Below, in pieces: positions 16,792-27,371 of a stretch of 64,000 bases of DNA. Source of the DNA: Paludibacteraceae bacterium. Lineage in GTDB: Bacteria > Bacteroidota > Bacteroidia > Bacteroidales > Paludibacteraceae. Where the stretch lies: contig JAFYSF010000005.1 in NCBI GenBank assembly GCA_017559505.1, positions 1 through 64,000 of the forward strand. Direction: 5' to 3'. Under the pieces are notes generated by a model that was not told where the DNA came from, did not search any database, and saw nothing but the letters and a program-made list of their open reading frames with translations. Numbering within the stretch: the stretch's first letter is position 1; every line of letters starts with the position of its first letter. A program made the translations under genes and the position numbers.

Positions 16792-19539
16792 TTAACGAAT
16801 AATTTTTGTTATTTGAGTTGTGCCGTCAGCATAAATAGAACGAACTAAATAAACACCTCTATTCAAGAAAGATAAATTCAATTGTGATGACTCATTCACA
16901 ACTAATATTCTACCATTTATATCATACACCATAAGTTGTATTGCTTCTGGAGCAGATAATTCGCCATTAATAGTCATAAATACATCATGTTTCACGACTG
17001 AAGTATTAATTCCAGTTAAATCACCACCTTTCTTTTCTGCATCAACAATAACAAAAGTCAATACTCCATCAAACTTACGAACATAACCCTTGAGAGTATT
17101 ATTAGACAAACCTATTTTTTCATAAGTAACCGCAGGTAATACTACTTCAATATCGTCTGTACCATCATTATACGCAAATACAATTTCGTAGTTATTCCCA
17201 TTTCTTCTAAGATTTGCACTATACAACATCAATGCCTCTCCTTCAAGATATTTACCATAAAAATTATGAATTACATTAATATCTGTAGATCTACAAGTAA
17301 AACCAGCATCTGTATCTTTAATTAAAATATCATTTAAATTTACGTCAGAAATCTCAATAGAAGCAATCATATTATCTGTAGCTGGCTGATATTTTCCAAT
17401 AACATTTGTTATAATCATACCAGACTCCACTTGACTAGAACCATTAACCCCTAATTGAGCATTTCTAAGAAGAATACCGCCTGTATAATCTTGAATAAGA
17501 ATACCATTTTCAAAATCTGAATAAGTTGTAGTTGCATCACCCACATACGTAAATTCAGTACCAGCTGCCAAATTTTTAATATCTTTTATACGGCGACAAA
17601 CACCATCAAATTCTTTTGTTGTATTTTTTACCTCAATTGGAAAAATAGTAAGACCATATCCCATAATACCATATTCAACCACCCCAATGACAGTCATATT
17701 TTCAAACATTTCGTTCCATATAACATTCATTGTTGTTCCATTTTGATAAATATATTCTGTTTCATATGGTGTACCTTGAGATATCCCGAATCTAGTGATT
17801 GTTTCAAGATTTTCAATCTTAATCAAACGAGACGCAAATTGCATTGGGTCATTTACAACTTGATCTAAGAAAACAGGAGTTGCAACCAAATTATTATTAC
17901 GATTCACAACTGTCAACTCAGTCGAAATATCACCTTTCAAATAATGCTCTTGACGCCCTGGATTATGAGTTTCATATTGAAATAACCCCTTTACTCCTTT
18001 AATAGAGTCACCAGAATTAACATTTGCAATTGCCTTATCTGTTTTATACAAAATAGCACCTGTTTCATCTTGCAAATATATACCATACATATCCTTTTCT
18101 GTATTAACATATTTATATGTAACTAATACTGGATTTAATATTTCACATATAATAGACGATGATATTGGACGCCCTGCAGATATCATTTCTCCTATAGTAC
18201 CAAATACTAAATTATCAGTTATAATATCTTTTACTGAACGTATCACAATTTTTGGTTGATCTGCAAATATTTTAAATAAACCTCCAACAATTACTTCTTT
18301 TTCTAAATAAGATGACAAATCTGTTGCATCTCCCATCATAATACAAATTGAATCGTATTTTGACTGAATAGAGTTATATGTATGAAAATAATATTTATCT
18401 GTATATTTTTTTACGATACCTCTAGGCAATGTAACCAACTGAGATTCATATTCCGAAGGGGAACCTAATATTGTTGATATTTTAGTTTCTTTAAATATAT
18501 TTACATTACCTGAATTATAGACTTTTAAATTATTACTTGTCAAAGTAAATGTTGTTGGTGTATGAATATTATTATTCAATGCATATTTACTATAATAACC
18601 TTTTAAACCTATAATACTATCTCCCACATTGAATGTTAAATTATAGTTTTTATCTACAGAAAAAAACAAACCTATCGTTTGATTTAAATAAGATGATTGA
18701 ACATAATAATTTGTTTTTGCAGCTTCTTGTTCTACATAATTAACTACCACAGGCTCAAGAATTTCAACTTCACAAGATTCTACTATAGAATGATTTGAAT
18801 CGTCAACAAAATTATACAATTCAACAATTGTATTTACAGCAGATGGATATATATATTTCTTCTCTTCTACTGAAAAACGATACACTCCTCTATAACTTTC
18901 ACAAAAACCATAATATGCACCAGCTACCGGAAATGAATTATTAACAACAGTAAAATATGGTTTCATTTGTATTTTATTATCTTGATTTTTAAAATAGCAC
19001 GAATTACCATCCTTATATACTGAATCTATTTTTATTAAAATCGACAAAAGTTCATATTGTGCTGGATTATTAATTAAATCAGACAATGCCACCTCTACAT
19101 ATGGTATCGGATTCCCATATGTGCTAGTTTCAATTTTTTTTAATTCAGAATTTGTAAATTCTATTCGATCAGGATATTCCGATGTGGCTTTTTTAAATGT
19201 TCCTACTATTTTATGAACTTTTGTACCCCCATAATTTGCACGATATCCAGAATAGTCAGGGTCATTATACATTGTACCACTTGATTTAAATGCCGCATTT
19301 TTAAGAAGTATAGCTCCTGTAGCATCTTGCATTAAAATACCATTTACACCATAAGAAATACCACTTAACTCACCCTGATGATAAGTAGTCATTGCTTCAC
19401 CTTGAAAAACAATAGCTGTTCCATCTGGCTGTGCTTTAATTTCAGCAATAGTTGAACATGTCGTTTGAGCAAATATTGTTGCTGCTGACAACAAAACAAA
19501 CACACAAATAAACAGTTTTTTTAAATTTAAATTTTTCAT
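16792..19539 (-). CDS. secreted multi-domain protein, family A, with T9SS sorting domain
   Basis: About 915 residues. The ATG at 19537-19539 (MKNLNLKKLFICVFVLLSAA...TIFAQ) gives a signal peptide with Gln at +1. The mature protein contains several copies of an OB-fold-like/DUF5689-like module, each with a TIAEI...GT... start and a MQDATGAILLK-type strand. Examples are near the N terminus, at EMISAGRPISSSIICEIL...LQDETGAIL, and at RIKDIKNLAAGTEFTYVG...IQDYTGGILL. The last ~75 residues (FMTINGELSAPEAIQLMVYDINGRILVVNE...GVYLVRSIYADGTTQITKIIR) are a T9SS type A sorting domain. Hence it is probably exported through the T9SS to the cell surface. Largest of three family A paralogues; function unknown. 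Confidence 0.8.
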   Translation of the reverse strand: MKNLNLKKLFICVFVLLSAATIFAQTTCSTIAEIKAQPDGTAIVFQGEAMTTYHQGELSGISYGVNGILMQDATGAILLKNAAFKSSGTMYNDPDYSGYRANYGGTKVHKIVGTFKKATSEYPDRIEFTNSELKKIETSTYGNPIPYVEVALSDLINNPAQYELLSILIKIDSVYKDGNSCYFKNQDNKIQMKPYFTVVNNSFPVAGAYYGFCESYRGVYRFSVEEKKYIYPSAVNTIVELYNFVDDSNHSIVESCEVEILEPVVVNYVEQEAAKTNYYVQSSYLNQTIGLFFSVDKNYNLTFNVGDSIIGLKGYYSKYALNNNIHTPTTFTLTSNNLKVYNSGNVNIFKETKISTILGSPSEYESQLVTLPRGIVKKYTDKYYFHTYNSIQSKYDSICIMMGDATDLSSYLEKEVIVGGLFKIFADQPKIVIRSVKDIITDNLVFGTIGEMISAGRPISSSIICEILNPVLVTYKYVNTEKDMYGIYLQDETGAILYKTDKAIANVNSGDSIKGVKGLFQYETHNPGRQEHYLKGDISTELTVVNRNNNLVATPVFLDQVVNDPMQFASRLIKIENLETITRFGISQGTPYETEYIYQNGTTMNVIWNEMFENMTVIGVVEYGIMGYGLTIFPIEVKNTTKEFDGVCRRIKDIKNLAAGTEFTYVGDATTTYSDFENGILIQDYTGGILLRNAQLGVNGSSQVESGMIITNVIGKYQPATDNMIASIEISDVNLNDILIKDTDAGFTCRSTDINVIHNFYGKYLEGEALMLYSANLRRNGNNYEIVFAYNDGTDDIEVVLPAVTYEKIGLSNNTLKGYVRKFDGVLTFVIVDAEKKGGDLTGINTSVVKHDVFMTINGELSAPEAIQLMVYDINGRILVVNESSQLNLSFLNRGVYLVRSIYADGTTQITKIIR

Positions 19540-19560
19540 AATATTCTTAGTTTTTATCAA

Positions 19561-21738
19561 TTATTTTACGTATGCTTTAAAAGGTATTCCATCAATATTT
19601 ACAATTACAATTCCTCTCAAATTATTTATTTTCAAACAATCAGAGACACTTACACCAGAGTAAACACATAATCCATTTATAGTATAAACACTAATTTTTT
19701 GACCTCGTTCAGCTTCAATATATAACACTCCATTTGATGAATATATATTAACATCACACTCTCTAATATATTCTGTATCAACTATCACATTTTCTTGTGG
19801 CGTCCTACTTATTTCATAAATCACATATCCCCCATCAAGACAATTATAATTTACAAAAGCTTCTATTGTATTCAATCCCACAATAGCAGTACCAGTTTGA
19901 TAATCTACTCTATTTTTTGCTTCTTCTGCATTTTTAGGAAAGGTATAATTCATTTTATATCCATCTTCTTCTATGAAATATGACCAGTATTTAGTCCCAT
20001 CATGATCTTCATATTGCACTGAATCTCCTTTCACGTTATAAATTTCAACTATATGACCTGCATATTTCATTGTATCTTTAATCACCTCTTTCAATGAAGC
20101 ACGAATAATATTTAGTTCATTCTTAGAAGACAACACCTCTATTTTTGCATCAGACGACAATGTAATATTTGGAAGATTTTTACCACTCATCTCGAATCTC
20201 CCCTTAATACCTTTTATCTTATCTTTCCTACTTGCAGAAAATTTCTGATCAGAACAATTAATACCCAACACACCTGTTTCATCTTCAATAAATGCCCAAT
20301 TCAATGCTCCTTTTTGTTGCGAAAGTTTCATATTAACAACCGCTTCTCCTTTCAACTCATAAACAATCGACGATGACGACAATTGACCTGCAGCAAGCAT
20401 TTCTCCAATATTATTAAATGAATAATATGTTTTGAGAAAATCATTTTCATTACGAACAATAAGTGTAGGTTGCTGATTTATAACCCCAGCATCATAAATT
20501 GCTCTCAACAACACGCCATCTCCCACATATTTACTTAAATCTAATCCATTCAAAGCCACAACACATATAGAATCTTCTACTTGCTCAAATCCAGTTGTAT
20601 CATCACCTGAACTACTTTGTTCATAAGATACTTTATAGTAGTACTTCCCGTCCGATAAATACAACTTACCCGCACTCCTTGAAACTATAATTTGCGAATG
20701 AAAATCAAGTGCCGCTGATTTATGCGAAATAAGAGAAGAAATATTCACATTTGCCTTCTCTACTAATTTATTATTCTCACTAATAACATTTAACGCAGAT
20801 GACGATGACTGATAAAAATAGGCTCCTTTAAAATCAAATTCTTTTGAAACATTTTTATACACATCTGTATATTTTCCACAAATCCCACCAATTTCATCAC
20901 CTGCCTTTATATTACTATTCCCTTCAACAAACACTATCAAACCATTTATCATACCATTAGTAGATACATATTGCGTAAAAAGTGCAGTCTGATTATCATT
21001 TATCTTCTGAACATAATTAACCAAAACAGAACCTTGCACTTTTGCATCTAAAATTTCAATTTGCTTACCTTTATAATAAGCCGCCATATCCGAAAAAGCA
21101 AAAAACTCTGTTGCTTTTGTCTGCTCTGCCGAACATAACAAGAATCGATTATACTCCAACCCAACATAACAACCAGCAAATTCTCCTGCAGCTGGAGCTA
21201 TAGCAGAAACATTACTTGTGTAAAATGGCACTTCCCCAAGATAATTTTTACCATCTTTTTTTGTTGTAATTGCATTTTTAATCACAATTGCCCTTCCTTC
21301 ATAAGCTGTAGGATTAGAAATAAAATCTACCATCTCCACCGAAGTTGGGACAAAATTACGTTCTGATACTGTAGGCAAATTTTTATTTTTACTATCTATT
21401 TTTAAACCTGAAGGCTTTCCCGAATCACCCAATTCCCAAGTTCCAATCAGTCCTGTTACAGACATATTATCTTTTACCTTATCATTATTTTTAGAACTTT
21501 GGTTATATCCCTTCAAAAGAATACCACCAGTTTCATCTTCCATAAATAAACCACTATAGGTACTATTATAAAATGTAGTTTGAGCAGCACCAGTATATTC
21601 AATTTGAGTACCCGCTGATTGCTTTTTTATTTCAGCAATAGTTGCACATTTAACTTGCGCCTCAATCACAACCGAAAACGTCAAAACAATTGACAAAAAA
21701 ACTAATTTCAAAATTTGCATAAAACTAACTATTTTCAT
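19561..21738 (-). CDS. secreted multi-domain protein, family A
   Basis: 725 residues. Signal peptide (LVFLSIVLTFSVVIEA, Gln at +1), then the family hallmark VKCATIAEIKKQSAGTQIEYTG and MEDETGGILLKG. Further modules start near SDMAAYYKGKQIEIL, HKSAALDFHSQIIVS and NIGEMLAAGQLSSSSIVYELKG...FIEDETGVLGI. The C terminus (NGVLYIEAERGQKISVYTINGLCVYSG...NIDGIPFKAYVK) resembles a T9SS C-terminal domain, though more divergent than in the 915-residue neighbour. The stop lies 21 bp before the ATG of that neighbour, so the two are probably co-transcribed. Ligand and role unknown. Confidence 0.78.
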   Translation of the reverse strand: MKIVSFMQILKLVFLSIVLTFSVVIEAQVKCATIAEIKKQSAGTQIEYTGAAQTTFYNSTYSGLFMEDETGGILLKGYNQSSKNNDKVKDNMSVTGLIGTWELGDSGKPSGLKIDSKNKNLPTVSERNFVPTSVEMVDFISNPTAYEGRAIVIKNAITTKKDGKNYLGEVPFYTSNVSAIAPAAGEFAGCYVGLEYNRFLLCSAEQTKATEFFAFSDMAAYYKGKQIEILDAKVQGSVLVNYVQKINDNQTALFTQYVSTNGMINGLIVFVEGNSNIKAGDEIGGICGKYTDVYKNVSKEFDFKGAYFYQSSSSALNVISENNKLVEKANVNISSLISHKSAALDFHSQIIVSRSAGKLYLSDGKYYYKVSYEQSSSGDDTTGFEQVEDSICVVALNGLDLSKYVGDGVLLRAIYDAGVINQQPTLIVRNENDFLKTYYSFNNIGEMLAAGQLSSSSIVYELKGEAVVNMKLSQQKGALNWAFIEDETGVLGINCSDQKFSASRKDKIKGIKGRFEMSGKNLPNITLSSDAKIEVLSSKNELNIIRASLKEVIKDTMKYAGHIVEIYNVKGDSVQYEDHDGTKYWSYFIEEDGYKMNYTFPKNAEEAKNRVDYQTGTAIVGLNTIEAFVNYNCLDGGYVIYEISRTPQENVIVDTEYIRECDVNIYSSNGVLYIEAERGQKISVYTINGLCVYSGVSVSDCLKINNLRGIVIVNIDGIPFKAYVK

Positions 21739-21813
21739 TAATTTATATTTTTCTCACAGAAATCCACAAGACAGAAAAACATGTCAAACTCGGACATCAT
21801 TTCCGCTCTCCAA

Positions 21814-21940
21814 AAATACACACTCTCAGTGTGTATTTCTTTCTTAAAAATCCTAAATTTAAATATACTATACAGCAACCTTCAAGCAACCCTCATCATA
21901 GGATAACCATACCTGCGAAATACACACTCTCGTTGTGTAT
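21814..21940. repeat. composite hairpin repeat (copy 1)
   Basis: Two copies of a palindrome flank a CTTCAAGCAACC-type core. The first is AAATACACAC / GTGTGTATTT (21814-21838, perfect 10-bp stem); the second is ATACACA / TGTGTAT (21920-21940). The core at about 21875-21895 contains two direct copies of GCAACC. Related copies lie at about 56786-56890 and 61992-62098. The rest of the 257-bp gap before the 725-residue protein gene shows nothing else. Confidence 0.7.
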
Positions 21941-21995
21941 CATCATCAAAAAAAAGGAGCTACTATAAATTACATCGTAAATAAAATTTAAATTT

Positions 21996-23528
21996 TTAAC
22001 GAGCAATTACAACTTTTGCAGTAATATTTCTATTTTCACAAACAGCCTTAACAATATAAGTCCCTGCATTCAAATACGACAAATCAAGCATTTGTTCTGC
22101 ACCCATTTGTTCATAAACCTTACGACCCGATATATCATAAACAACCACATTTTCAAGTTGTTTTTCAAAATAAACACACCCTTGCGTAGGATTTGGATAA
22201 ACCAACATTTGCTCAAACTTAACATTCTCAACAGCAACAATTTCATCAAAACAAACCATATAACATTCAGGTATAGTTGCTACAGAATATGGATCATATT
22301 GAAATGTAACAAAAGCATTACCATAATTCGACCACACAGCCGAACCAGTCAAAACTTCATACAAAGGCACCTCTTCAAAATCCTCATTAAGATCTGTACC
22401 TACTTGATAAGTCATATTTTCTGCCAAATCAATTTTCCCACTCGAACGCTCTTTCGTATATTCCAACAACGAAACAACCTTATCAGGAGTATTTATAGAA
22501 GCTACAAATGAATTTCTTGTTTGCGAAAGACTTGGAGTATAAATCATAACCTCTCCGTTATCATTTACCGAAACAGTACCAGCATTTTCAAGCGCAGTAA
22601 ATACAATAATAGTATCATTCTCAATATCAACAACCGCAGCATAATTAGAAGCATCCTCTCCATTCACCTTCGCAACAATTGGAATATATTTTCCATTACC
22701 CGACCAAGCAAACATCGAATATGGCGACATATCAAAAACAATTCCCGTCTCCACACTTCTACGCAAATCATCATACTCTTGAATTTCAGGGTCAGTCGTC
22801 CCTCTCTCTGTTTCATTTGGCAATTGAATCACCCCATTAAGCACATCTTCAATAAACAAACAACGCTCCGCTACAAATTTAATATTCCACGTTCCATTTT
22901 CTACTTTTTGCCAAATAAAAGGCACATCACGCTTACCATCATACAATTTATAACGTCCCAAAATACGTGTAGCATTATAATTCATACCGCAAATTTGAAT
23001 AAATTGCGGATTTTGATTATACAACAAATTTTCTCTATTCGGAGTTGGCAAATTAGAAACAGACCAAGCCGATTTATTATCCCAATTATTAATTCCACCC
23101 TCTAATTCATAATAAATTGGAGCTTTATTGCCACTTGGCAACGTAATCAACGCAACAAATTTTGTTGCATCATACGACATACCACATATTTCACCACCCT
23201 TTGACTCTTTCCCACTAACAGTTACAGGAGGCAAAAACTTCCAATCTCCACCTTGAAGCCAAATAGCAGCTTGACCATTATAAGACCCACAAGCAATACC
23301 CTCGTCAGTTATAGCTAAAATAGAAACCGAATCAATATCTGACATTCTATGCTCTTTTACTTTCATATCGTAAAAAACAGCCGGACCCTCATCTACAGTT
23401 CCAGTAAAATAACGACCATTAGGAGAAACAATATAATAATGTTTCCCATCTAAAACAGAATCCATAGTTTGAGCAAATGTCAACGAGCTGTACAAAATAG
23501 CAAGGATTAAAAGTAAATTTTTCTTCAT
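21996..23528 (-). CDS. secreted protein, family B, with T9SS sorting domain
   Basis: 510 residues. Signal peptide MKKNLLLILAILYSSLTFA with Gln at +1. The mature part alternates stretches such as YIVSPNGRYFTGTVDEGPAVFYD, AITDEGIACGSYNGQAAIW and GMSYDATKFVAL, a repeated pattern like secreted HAF or beta-propeller proteins. The C terminus (QMLVYPNPTQGCVYFEKQ...VVVYDISGRKVYEQ...GTYIVKAVCENRNITAKVVIAR) is a clear T9SS type A sorting domain, starting with the typical YPNPT. It has its own promoter at 23573-23602, preceded by a terminator, so it heads a separate unit. Three family B paralogues are in the cluster. Confidence 0.82.
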   Translation of the reverse strand: MKKNLLLILAILYSSLTFAQTMDSVLDGKHYYIVSPNGRYFTGTVDEGPAVFYDMKVKEHRMSDIDSVSILAITDEGIACGSYNGQAAIWLQGGDWKFLPPVTVSGKESKGGEICGMSYDATKFVALITLPSGNKAPIYYELEGGINNWDNKSAWSVSNLPTPNRENLLYNQNPQFIQICGMNYNATRILGRYKLYDGKRDVPFIWQKVENGTWNIKFVAERCLFIEDVLNGVIQLPNETERGTTDPEIQEYDDLRRSVETGIVFDMSPYSMFAWSGNGKYIPIVAKVNGEDASNYAAVVDIENDTIIVFTALENAGTVSVNDNGEVMIYTPSLSQTRNSFVASINTPDKVVSLLEYTKERSSGKIDLAENMTYQVGTDLNEDFEEVPLYEVLTGSAVWSNYGNAFVTFQYDPYSVATIPECYMVCFDEIVAVENVKFEQMLVYPNPTQGCVYFEKQLENVVVYDISGRKVYEQMGAEQMLDLSYLNAGTYIVKAVCENRNITAKVVIAR

Positions 23529-23572
23529 AAAATCAATATTTTATCAATTATTTTCATAACTATATTAAAATG

Positions 23573-23602
23573 CAAAGTTACCACTTTTTTTATAAAGTAC
23601 AA
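23573..23602 (-). promoter_or_regulatory. promoter for the 510-residue family B gene
   Basis: Minus strand TTG (CAA at 23600-23602), 19-bp spacer, TAACTTTG (plus-strand 23573-23580), about 45 bp upstream of the ATG at 23528. Confidence 0.65.
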
Positions 23603-23639
23603 AATCTACAAAAACTTATTTTGTCTTATCCCCTAAAGA

Positions 23640-23668
23640 AAAAAGGGAGATGACACGCACCTCCCTTT
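23640..23668 (-). terminator. terminator after the 514-residue family B gene
   Basis: AAAGGGAG (23642-23649) and CTCCCTTT (23661-23668) form an 8-bp stem; on the minus strand the tail is TTTTTTCTTT. Confidence 0.75.
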
Positions 23669-23691
23669 AATAACTAAAAATAAATATATAA

Positions 23692-25236
23692 TTATTTATT
23701 AATCACAACTTTTGCACTTACTCTTTGACCTTGTTTATTAGCCACAAGAAGATATGTACCACTAACAATATTTGACAAATCAATAGTTGATTGAACAACA
23801 GAAGCTTCATAAATTACACGACCTGTGAGATCAAATATTTGTACATCTGTCAATTCTTCTGATATATTCAATATTCCTTTTGTTGGGTTTGGATATATAT
23901 CCAAATCAGGAGAATAAATAGTTCCGTTATCAACCGGACCATCAAATTTAACTACAATAGTTTCATAGCGCATATTATCACCAAAACCATTATATTGCCA
24001 AGAAACGAACCCATTTCCATTACAAGAAAGATGAGCATTACCTTCAGCTAATTGTGGACCATTTGGAGTTTCATACATCATATAATCAGCAAGATTTATT
24101 GCTCCATTAGTACGTTGCATTGTGTATTCTGTAATTGTCATATCCACTTTAGGATTATCAATAGAAGACACATAAGACCATGAGAAATCAGATAATACAG
24201 CCAAAATAGAGATTACACCATCATTTGTCACGGACACACAACCGCCACCAGGACGACAAGTAAATACATACACAGTATCAGCATCAAGATCTATAACTGC
24301 AGGATATGTTTCATTTGTTAATTCATAAGAAATCTGCGCATTTGCATATTTACCATTACGGCTCATACGCATACCCGAAAGACTACCTTTAGCATTATAG
24401 TAATAGCCAGTTGAATGAGCACGAAGTGTTGCTTCATAATCAAGCCATAATTGGTCGTATTCTGCCCATGCTTTATCATATTCTTCTTGCCATTCTCCAG
24501 ATTCTACATCATAGTTTGAACCATCAAATTCAAATTCACCTGGATATACAGCATCAGTAGCACCACCTTTCATAAGAAAATCAAGAGCTACCCAACGAAG
24601 ATTCCATTTGCCATTTTCATCTTTTTCCCAAACAAATGGTAATTCTTCGAGACCTGTATCAATACGGTAACGTCCCATAATACGAGTTGCATCCTCATTT
24701 ATACCCATTGGTGCTGCAAACTGTGGAACTTGATGAAAAATAGGATCTTCCGTTGGCATTGGTAGTTTCTCCATCAAATAATTACCATCTTCACCCAATG
24801 TATAAACGTAAACACTTGTTGTTGGATCGGCAAAAGAAACTACAAGAGTTTTACCATCGTTTGTAATACAACGCACTGCACTATAAGCTTTTTCAGCTTT
24901 AGTTAAACCCTCTGGATGTGGTAATATTTGATATTCTGTTTCTTCTGTCCAAATTGCAGCTTGCTTTTTCCAATCCACTGCAAGTTGACCTAAATCATTT
25001 AAATCCCATACAAAGCATCCTCCATCGTCCAACATTTCACCTTCAAGAGTTTTAGCTACTTTTGATTCTAAACCATAATAAACAGCATAGTCGCTAATAT
25101 TACCAGCTATATATTTTGCACTTGGCGAAATAAGTGCAAAAGCAGCACCCTCACGCATAATTTCAATTGATTGTGCTTGAATCAATGCACAATTCACAAT
25201 ACATAAAGCACAGATGATTGAATATATTTTCTTCAT
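23692..25236 (-). CDS. secreted protein, family B, with T9SS sorting domain
   Basis: 514 residues. Signal peptide MKKIYSIICALCIVNCALIQA, Gln at +1. Family B hallmarks: GAAFALISPSAKYIAGNISDYAVYY, GGCFVWDLNDLGQLAVDWKKQAAIW, and FHQVPQFAAPMGINEDATRIMGRYR. The C terminus (DIYPNPTKGILNISEELTDVQIFDLTGRVIYEA...SGTYLLVANKQGQRVSAKVVINK) is a T9SS type A sorting domain. It is close to the 518-residue paralogue at 27443 along its whole length, suggesting recent duplication. It lies 20 bp after the frameshifted family A gene, whose intended signal peptide is nearly identical to this one. Function unknown. Confidence 0.82.
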   Translation of the reverse strand: MKKIYSIICALCIVNCALIQAQSIEIMREGAAFALISPSAKYIAGNISDYAVYYGLESKVAKTLEGEMLDDGGCFVWDLNDLGQLAVDWKKQAAIWTEETEYQILPHPEGLTKAEKAYSAVRCITNDGKTLVVSFADPTTSVYVYTLGEDGNYLMEKLPMPTEDPIFHQVPQFAAPMGINEDATRIMGRYRIDTGLEELPFVWEKDENGKWNLRWVALDFLMKGGATDAVYPGEFEFDGSNYDVESGEWQEEYDKAWAEYDQLWLDYEATLRAHSTGYYYNAKGSLSGMRMSRNGKYANAQISYELTNETYPAVIDLDADTVYVFTCRPGGGCVSVTNDGVISILAVLSDFSWSYVSSIDNPKVDMTITEYTMQRTNGAINLADYMMYETPNGPQLAEGNAHLSCNGNGFVSWQYNGFGDNMRYETIVVKFDGPVDNGTIYSPDLDIYPNPTKGILNISEELTDVQIFDLTGRVIYEASVVQSTIDLSNIVSGTYLLVANKQGQRVSAKVVINK

Positions 25237-25256
25237 AATAATATTTTATTAAATAA

Positions 25257-27371
25257 TTATTTAACAATAAGTTTATAAGCTACACTATCAACAAGGATAA
25301 TTACATATCTTTCTGCAATATTTGATATTTGCGTAGTCATATCAATTGCTTTTGTTGTATATAATTGTTGACCTTGTAGTGTGTATAATGAAATATTTGC
25401 ACCTTCTTGAGCTTCTACAAAAATTGTTTTATTTACAGAATACACACGTGCATTCATATCTATATAATCACAACTATTTGGTCCACGTTCAACTATATGC
25501 TCTTGACTAAGTGGCCATACAGAATAAGTTGTTCCAATAATACGATCATCAACAACACCCGTAATATCCATATAATCATAGAATGTGAAATATGGCTTAC
25601 CGTCAGAATTAAGAGTATAATCCATATTAGCTCCATTTTGAGAGAAATAATAGTCATACCAAATAGAGCCGTCTGCATTTGTATTCTCTTGTTGAACATT
25701 TTGAATATTACGAAGAACAACTACTCTATTTGAATATTTACCTTTATTAGCAAGTAATTCTGCAATAGTTACTTCAATAGGCTCTACTTCATTATCTGAA
25801 CTTTGCACTTTAATTTCTTCACGCAAAACTTCATCAACATCCAAAATATTAGTAGTCATACCACGCATATTGCTGAATACACCGCGAAGACCTATAATAC
25901 TATCACCAACTTTTATATTTTCCATTGCTTTTGTACCAAGACTTACAACTATACCAGCAGTATTATCTTGAACCATAAAGAAATATGTTGTATATGAATT
26001 TTCACCTCCTCCTTTTTCAAACTTATAAGTTACAACGACTGGATTTTTCAATTCATAAGTCATACTTGAACCAGCAGGCTCTCCTGCTGCTACAAGTTCA
26101 GCAAGTGTATTAAATTTGACATTTGATTCCAAAAAATCGGCAGGGCCACGAAGAATTAAAGTTAGAGCATTTTCAGGATATGTAGCAGCTACATCAAGCA
26201 CACCTTGTATAGGACATGACTTTCCTTCATATTCTGACATATCATCCATATTTGCCACTTTAATAGCAATTGACTTTAATCCTTGTCCATTTTCATTTTC
26301 AACAACATAACTATACGAATTATCGCTATTTTTAGTAACAACACCACCCGATAAACTCAATAAAGTTGCATCATACAAATAAGCATTTTGCATTTTATTA
26401 TCAGTCAATGTATAGATATAGTTAGATAATACACGAGAAACAGCACCCGATGCTACTACTTTTACAGGTTTAGTTGCAGATTGAGTAAATGTTGCACTCT
26501 TTTGATTTTCTCCTTTAACATAAGGCTCGAATGTACCAATCAATCCTGTAATTCTATCTCCATTTTTAACATCAACTGATGAAGATAAAACAACACGCAA
26601 ACCATAATTTTGACGTTTTGCCTCTTCTTGTATATAAACAACCTTTTGAGCTCCTTGATTAACTACATTAGTAATAGTAAATGTATCAAGCAATTCATAC
26701 TCTTGAGTTGTTACACTCGAAATACCTACTTTCAAATTATTGAGCGTATAATATGCAAAAGGAATAATATCATTAGCAGAAGAAACACGGAAAATCTTAC
26801 CAGACCAATCAGCACTAAGCAATCCAGAAAAAGTTGCACGCGCAGGAACCACATAACCGAGTGCATTAGTAAATGAAACAGTCAATTTATTATCTGTTGA
26901 CAAAGAATAAATTTCGTAATTAGAAGTTCCTTCGATAGTACGCATATTTACATTTTCAAACTTAACAGGCACACCACTATATTGCTCAATGTTGCTCATA
27001 TAAACATCAAAATCAATTGTATTTACTGCAAATGTTGCATTTTCATTCAACACTTGAATATTCGCAATATCTGCCTTTTTCACAGCAATATTTGTCATAT
27101 ACGAACTATTCTCAACAGCAAAAGTACCTTTTACGTTAGTAATCTCCATACCAGCCTTCACAGTTGTCGCATTAGCTCCTGACAAATAAGTACTTTGCAA
27201 TAAAATTGCACCTGTAGCATCTTGCATAACTACACCATTATAACCATCATAAAATGTTGTAGTTGCAGTACCTTTATATAAACACTCTGTTCCATCTGCC
27301 AAAGCTTTAACTTCGGCAATAGTAGAACACTCTGTTTGAGCTTGAATAAATGCACAATGCACAATGCACAA
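25257..27371 (-). CDS. secreted protein, family A, out of frame with its signal peptide (putative phase-variable gene, OFF)
   Basis: The open frame runs to a weak TTG at 27369-27371 and starts MCIVHCAFIQAQTECSTIAEVK, so it holds only the end of a signal peptide. A proper start (ATG at 27392-27394, MKKIYSIICALCIVH...) lies just upstream in another frame and hits a stop after about 50 codons. Between them are three copies of a heptamer. Aligned with the signal-coding DNA of the neighbour at 23692, exactly 7 bp are missing; a fourth copy would fuse ATG and body. The body is family A: ADGTECLYKG...VMQDATGAILL, then later modules (NTLAELVAAGEPAGSSMTYELKNPVVV). It ends in a T9SS-like domain (TIFVEAQEGANISLYTLQGQQLY...). 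As written it should not be secreted. Confidence 0.8.
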   Translation of the reverse strand: MCIVHCAFIQAQTECSTIAEVKALADGTECLYKGTATTTFYDGYNGVVMQDATGAILLQSTYLSGANATTVKAGMEITNVKGTFAVENSSYMTNIAVKKADIANIQVLNENATFAVNTIDFDVYMSNIEQYSGVPVKFENVNMRTIEGTSNYEIYSLSTDNKLTVSFTNALGYVVPARATFSGLLSADWSGKIFRVSSANDIIPFAYYTLNNLKVGISSVTTQEYELLDTFTITNVVNQGAQKVVYIQEEAKRQNYGLRVVLSSSVDVKNGDRITGLIGTFEPYVKGENQKSATFTQSATKPVKVVASGAVSRVLSNYIYTLTDNKMQNAYLYDATLLSLSGGVVTKNSDNSYSYVVENENGQGLKSIAIKVANMDDMSEYEGKSCPIQGVLDVAATYPENALTLILRGPADFLESNVKFNTLAELVAAGEPAGSSMTYELKNPVVVTYKFEKGGGENSYTTYFFMVQDNTAGIVVSLGTKAMENIKVGDSIIGLRGVFSNMRGMTTNILDVDEVLREEIKVQSSDNEVEPIEVTIAELLANKGKYSNRVVVLRNIQNVQQENTNADGSIWYDYYFSQNGANMDYTLNSDGKPYFTFYDYMDITGVVDDRIIGTTYSVWPLSQEHIVERGPNSCDYIDMNARVYSVNKTIFVEAQEGANISLYTLQGQQLYTTKAIDMTTQISNIAERYVIILVDSVAYKLIVK
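27349..27371. repeat. heptamer array (AATGCAC)3 at the frameshift point of a signal peptide
   Basis: AATGCAC at 27349-27355, 27356-27362 and 27363-27369, plus two bases of the next unit. On the minus strand it reads (TTGTGCA) repeated. Gain of one unit restores the reading frame from ATG 27394 into the family A protein. Confidence 0.9.

Noticed and set aside
27349..27371. Possible CRISPR-like repeats
   Set aside because: Units are 7 bp and contiguous with no spacers; none of the arrays in the window has CRISPR geometry and no cas gene is present.
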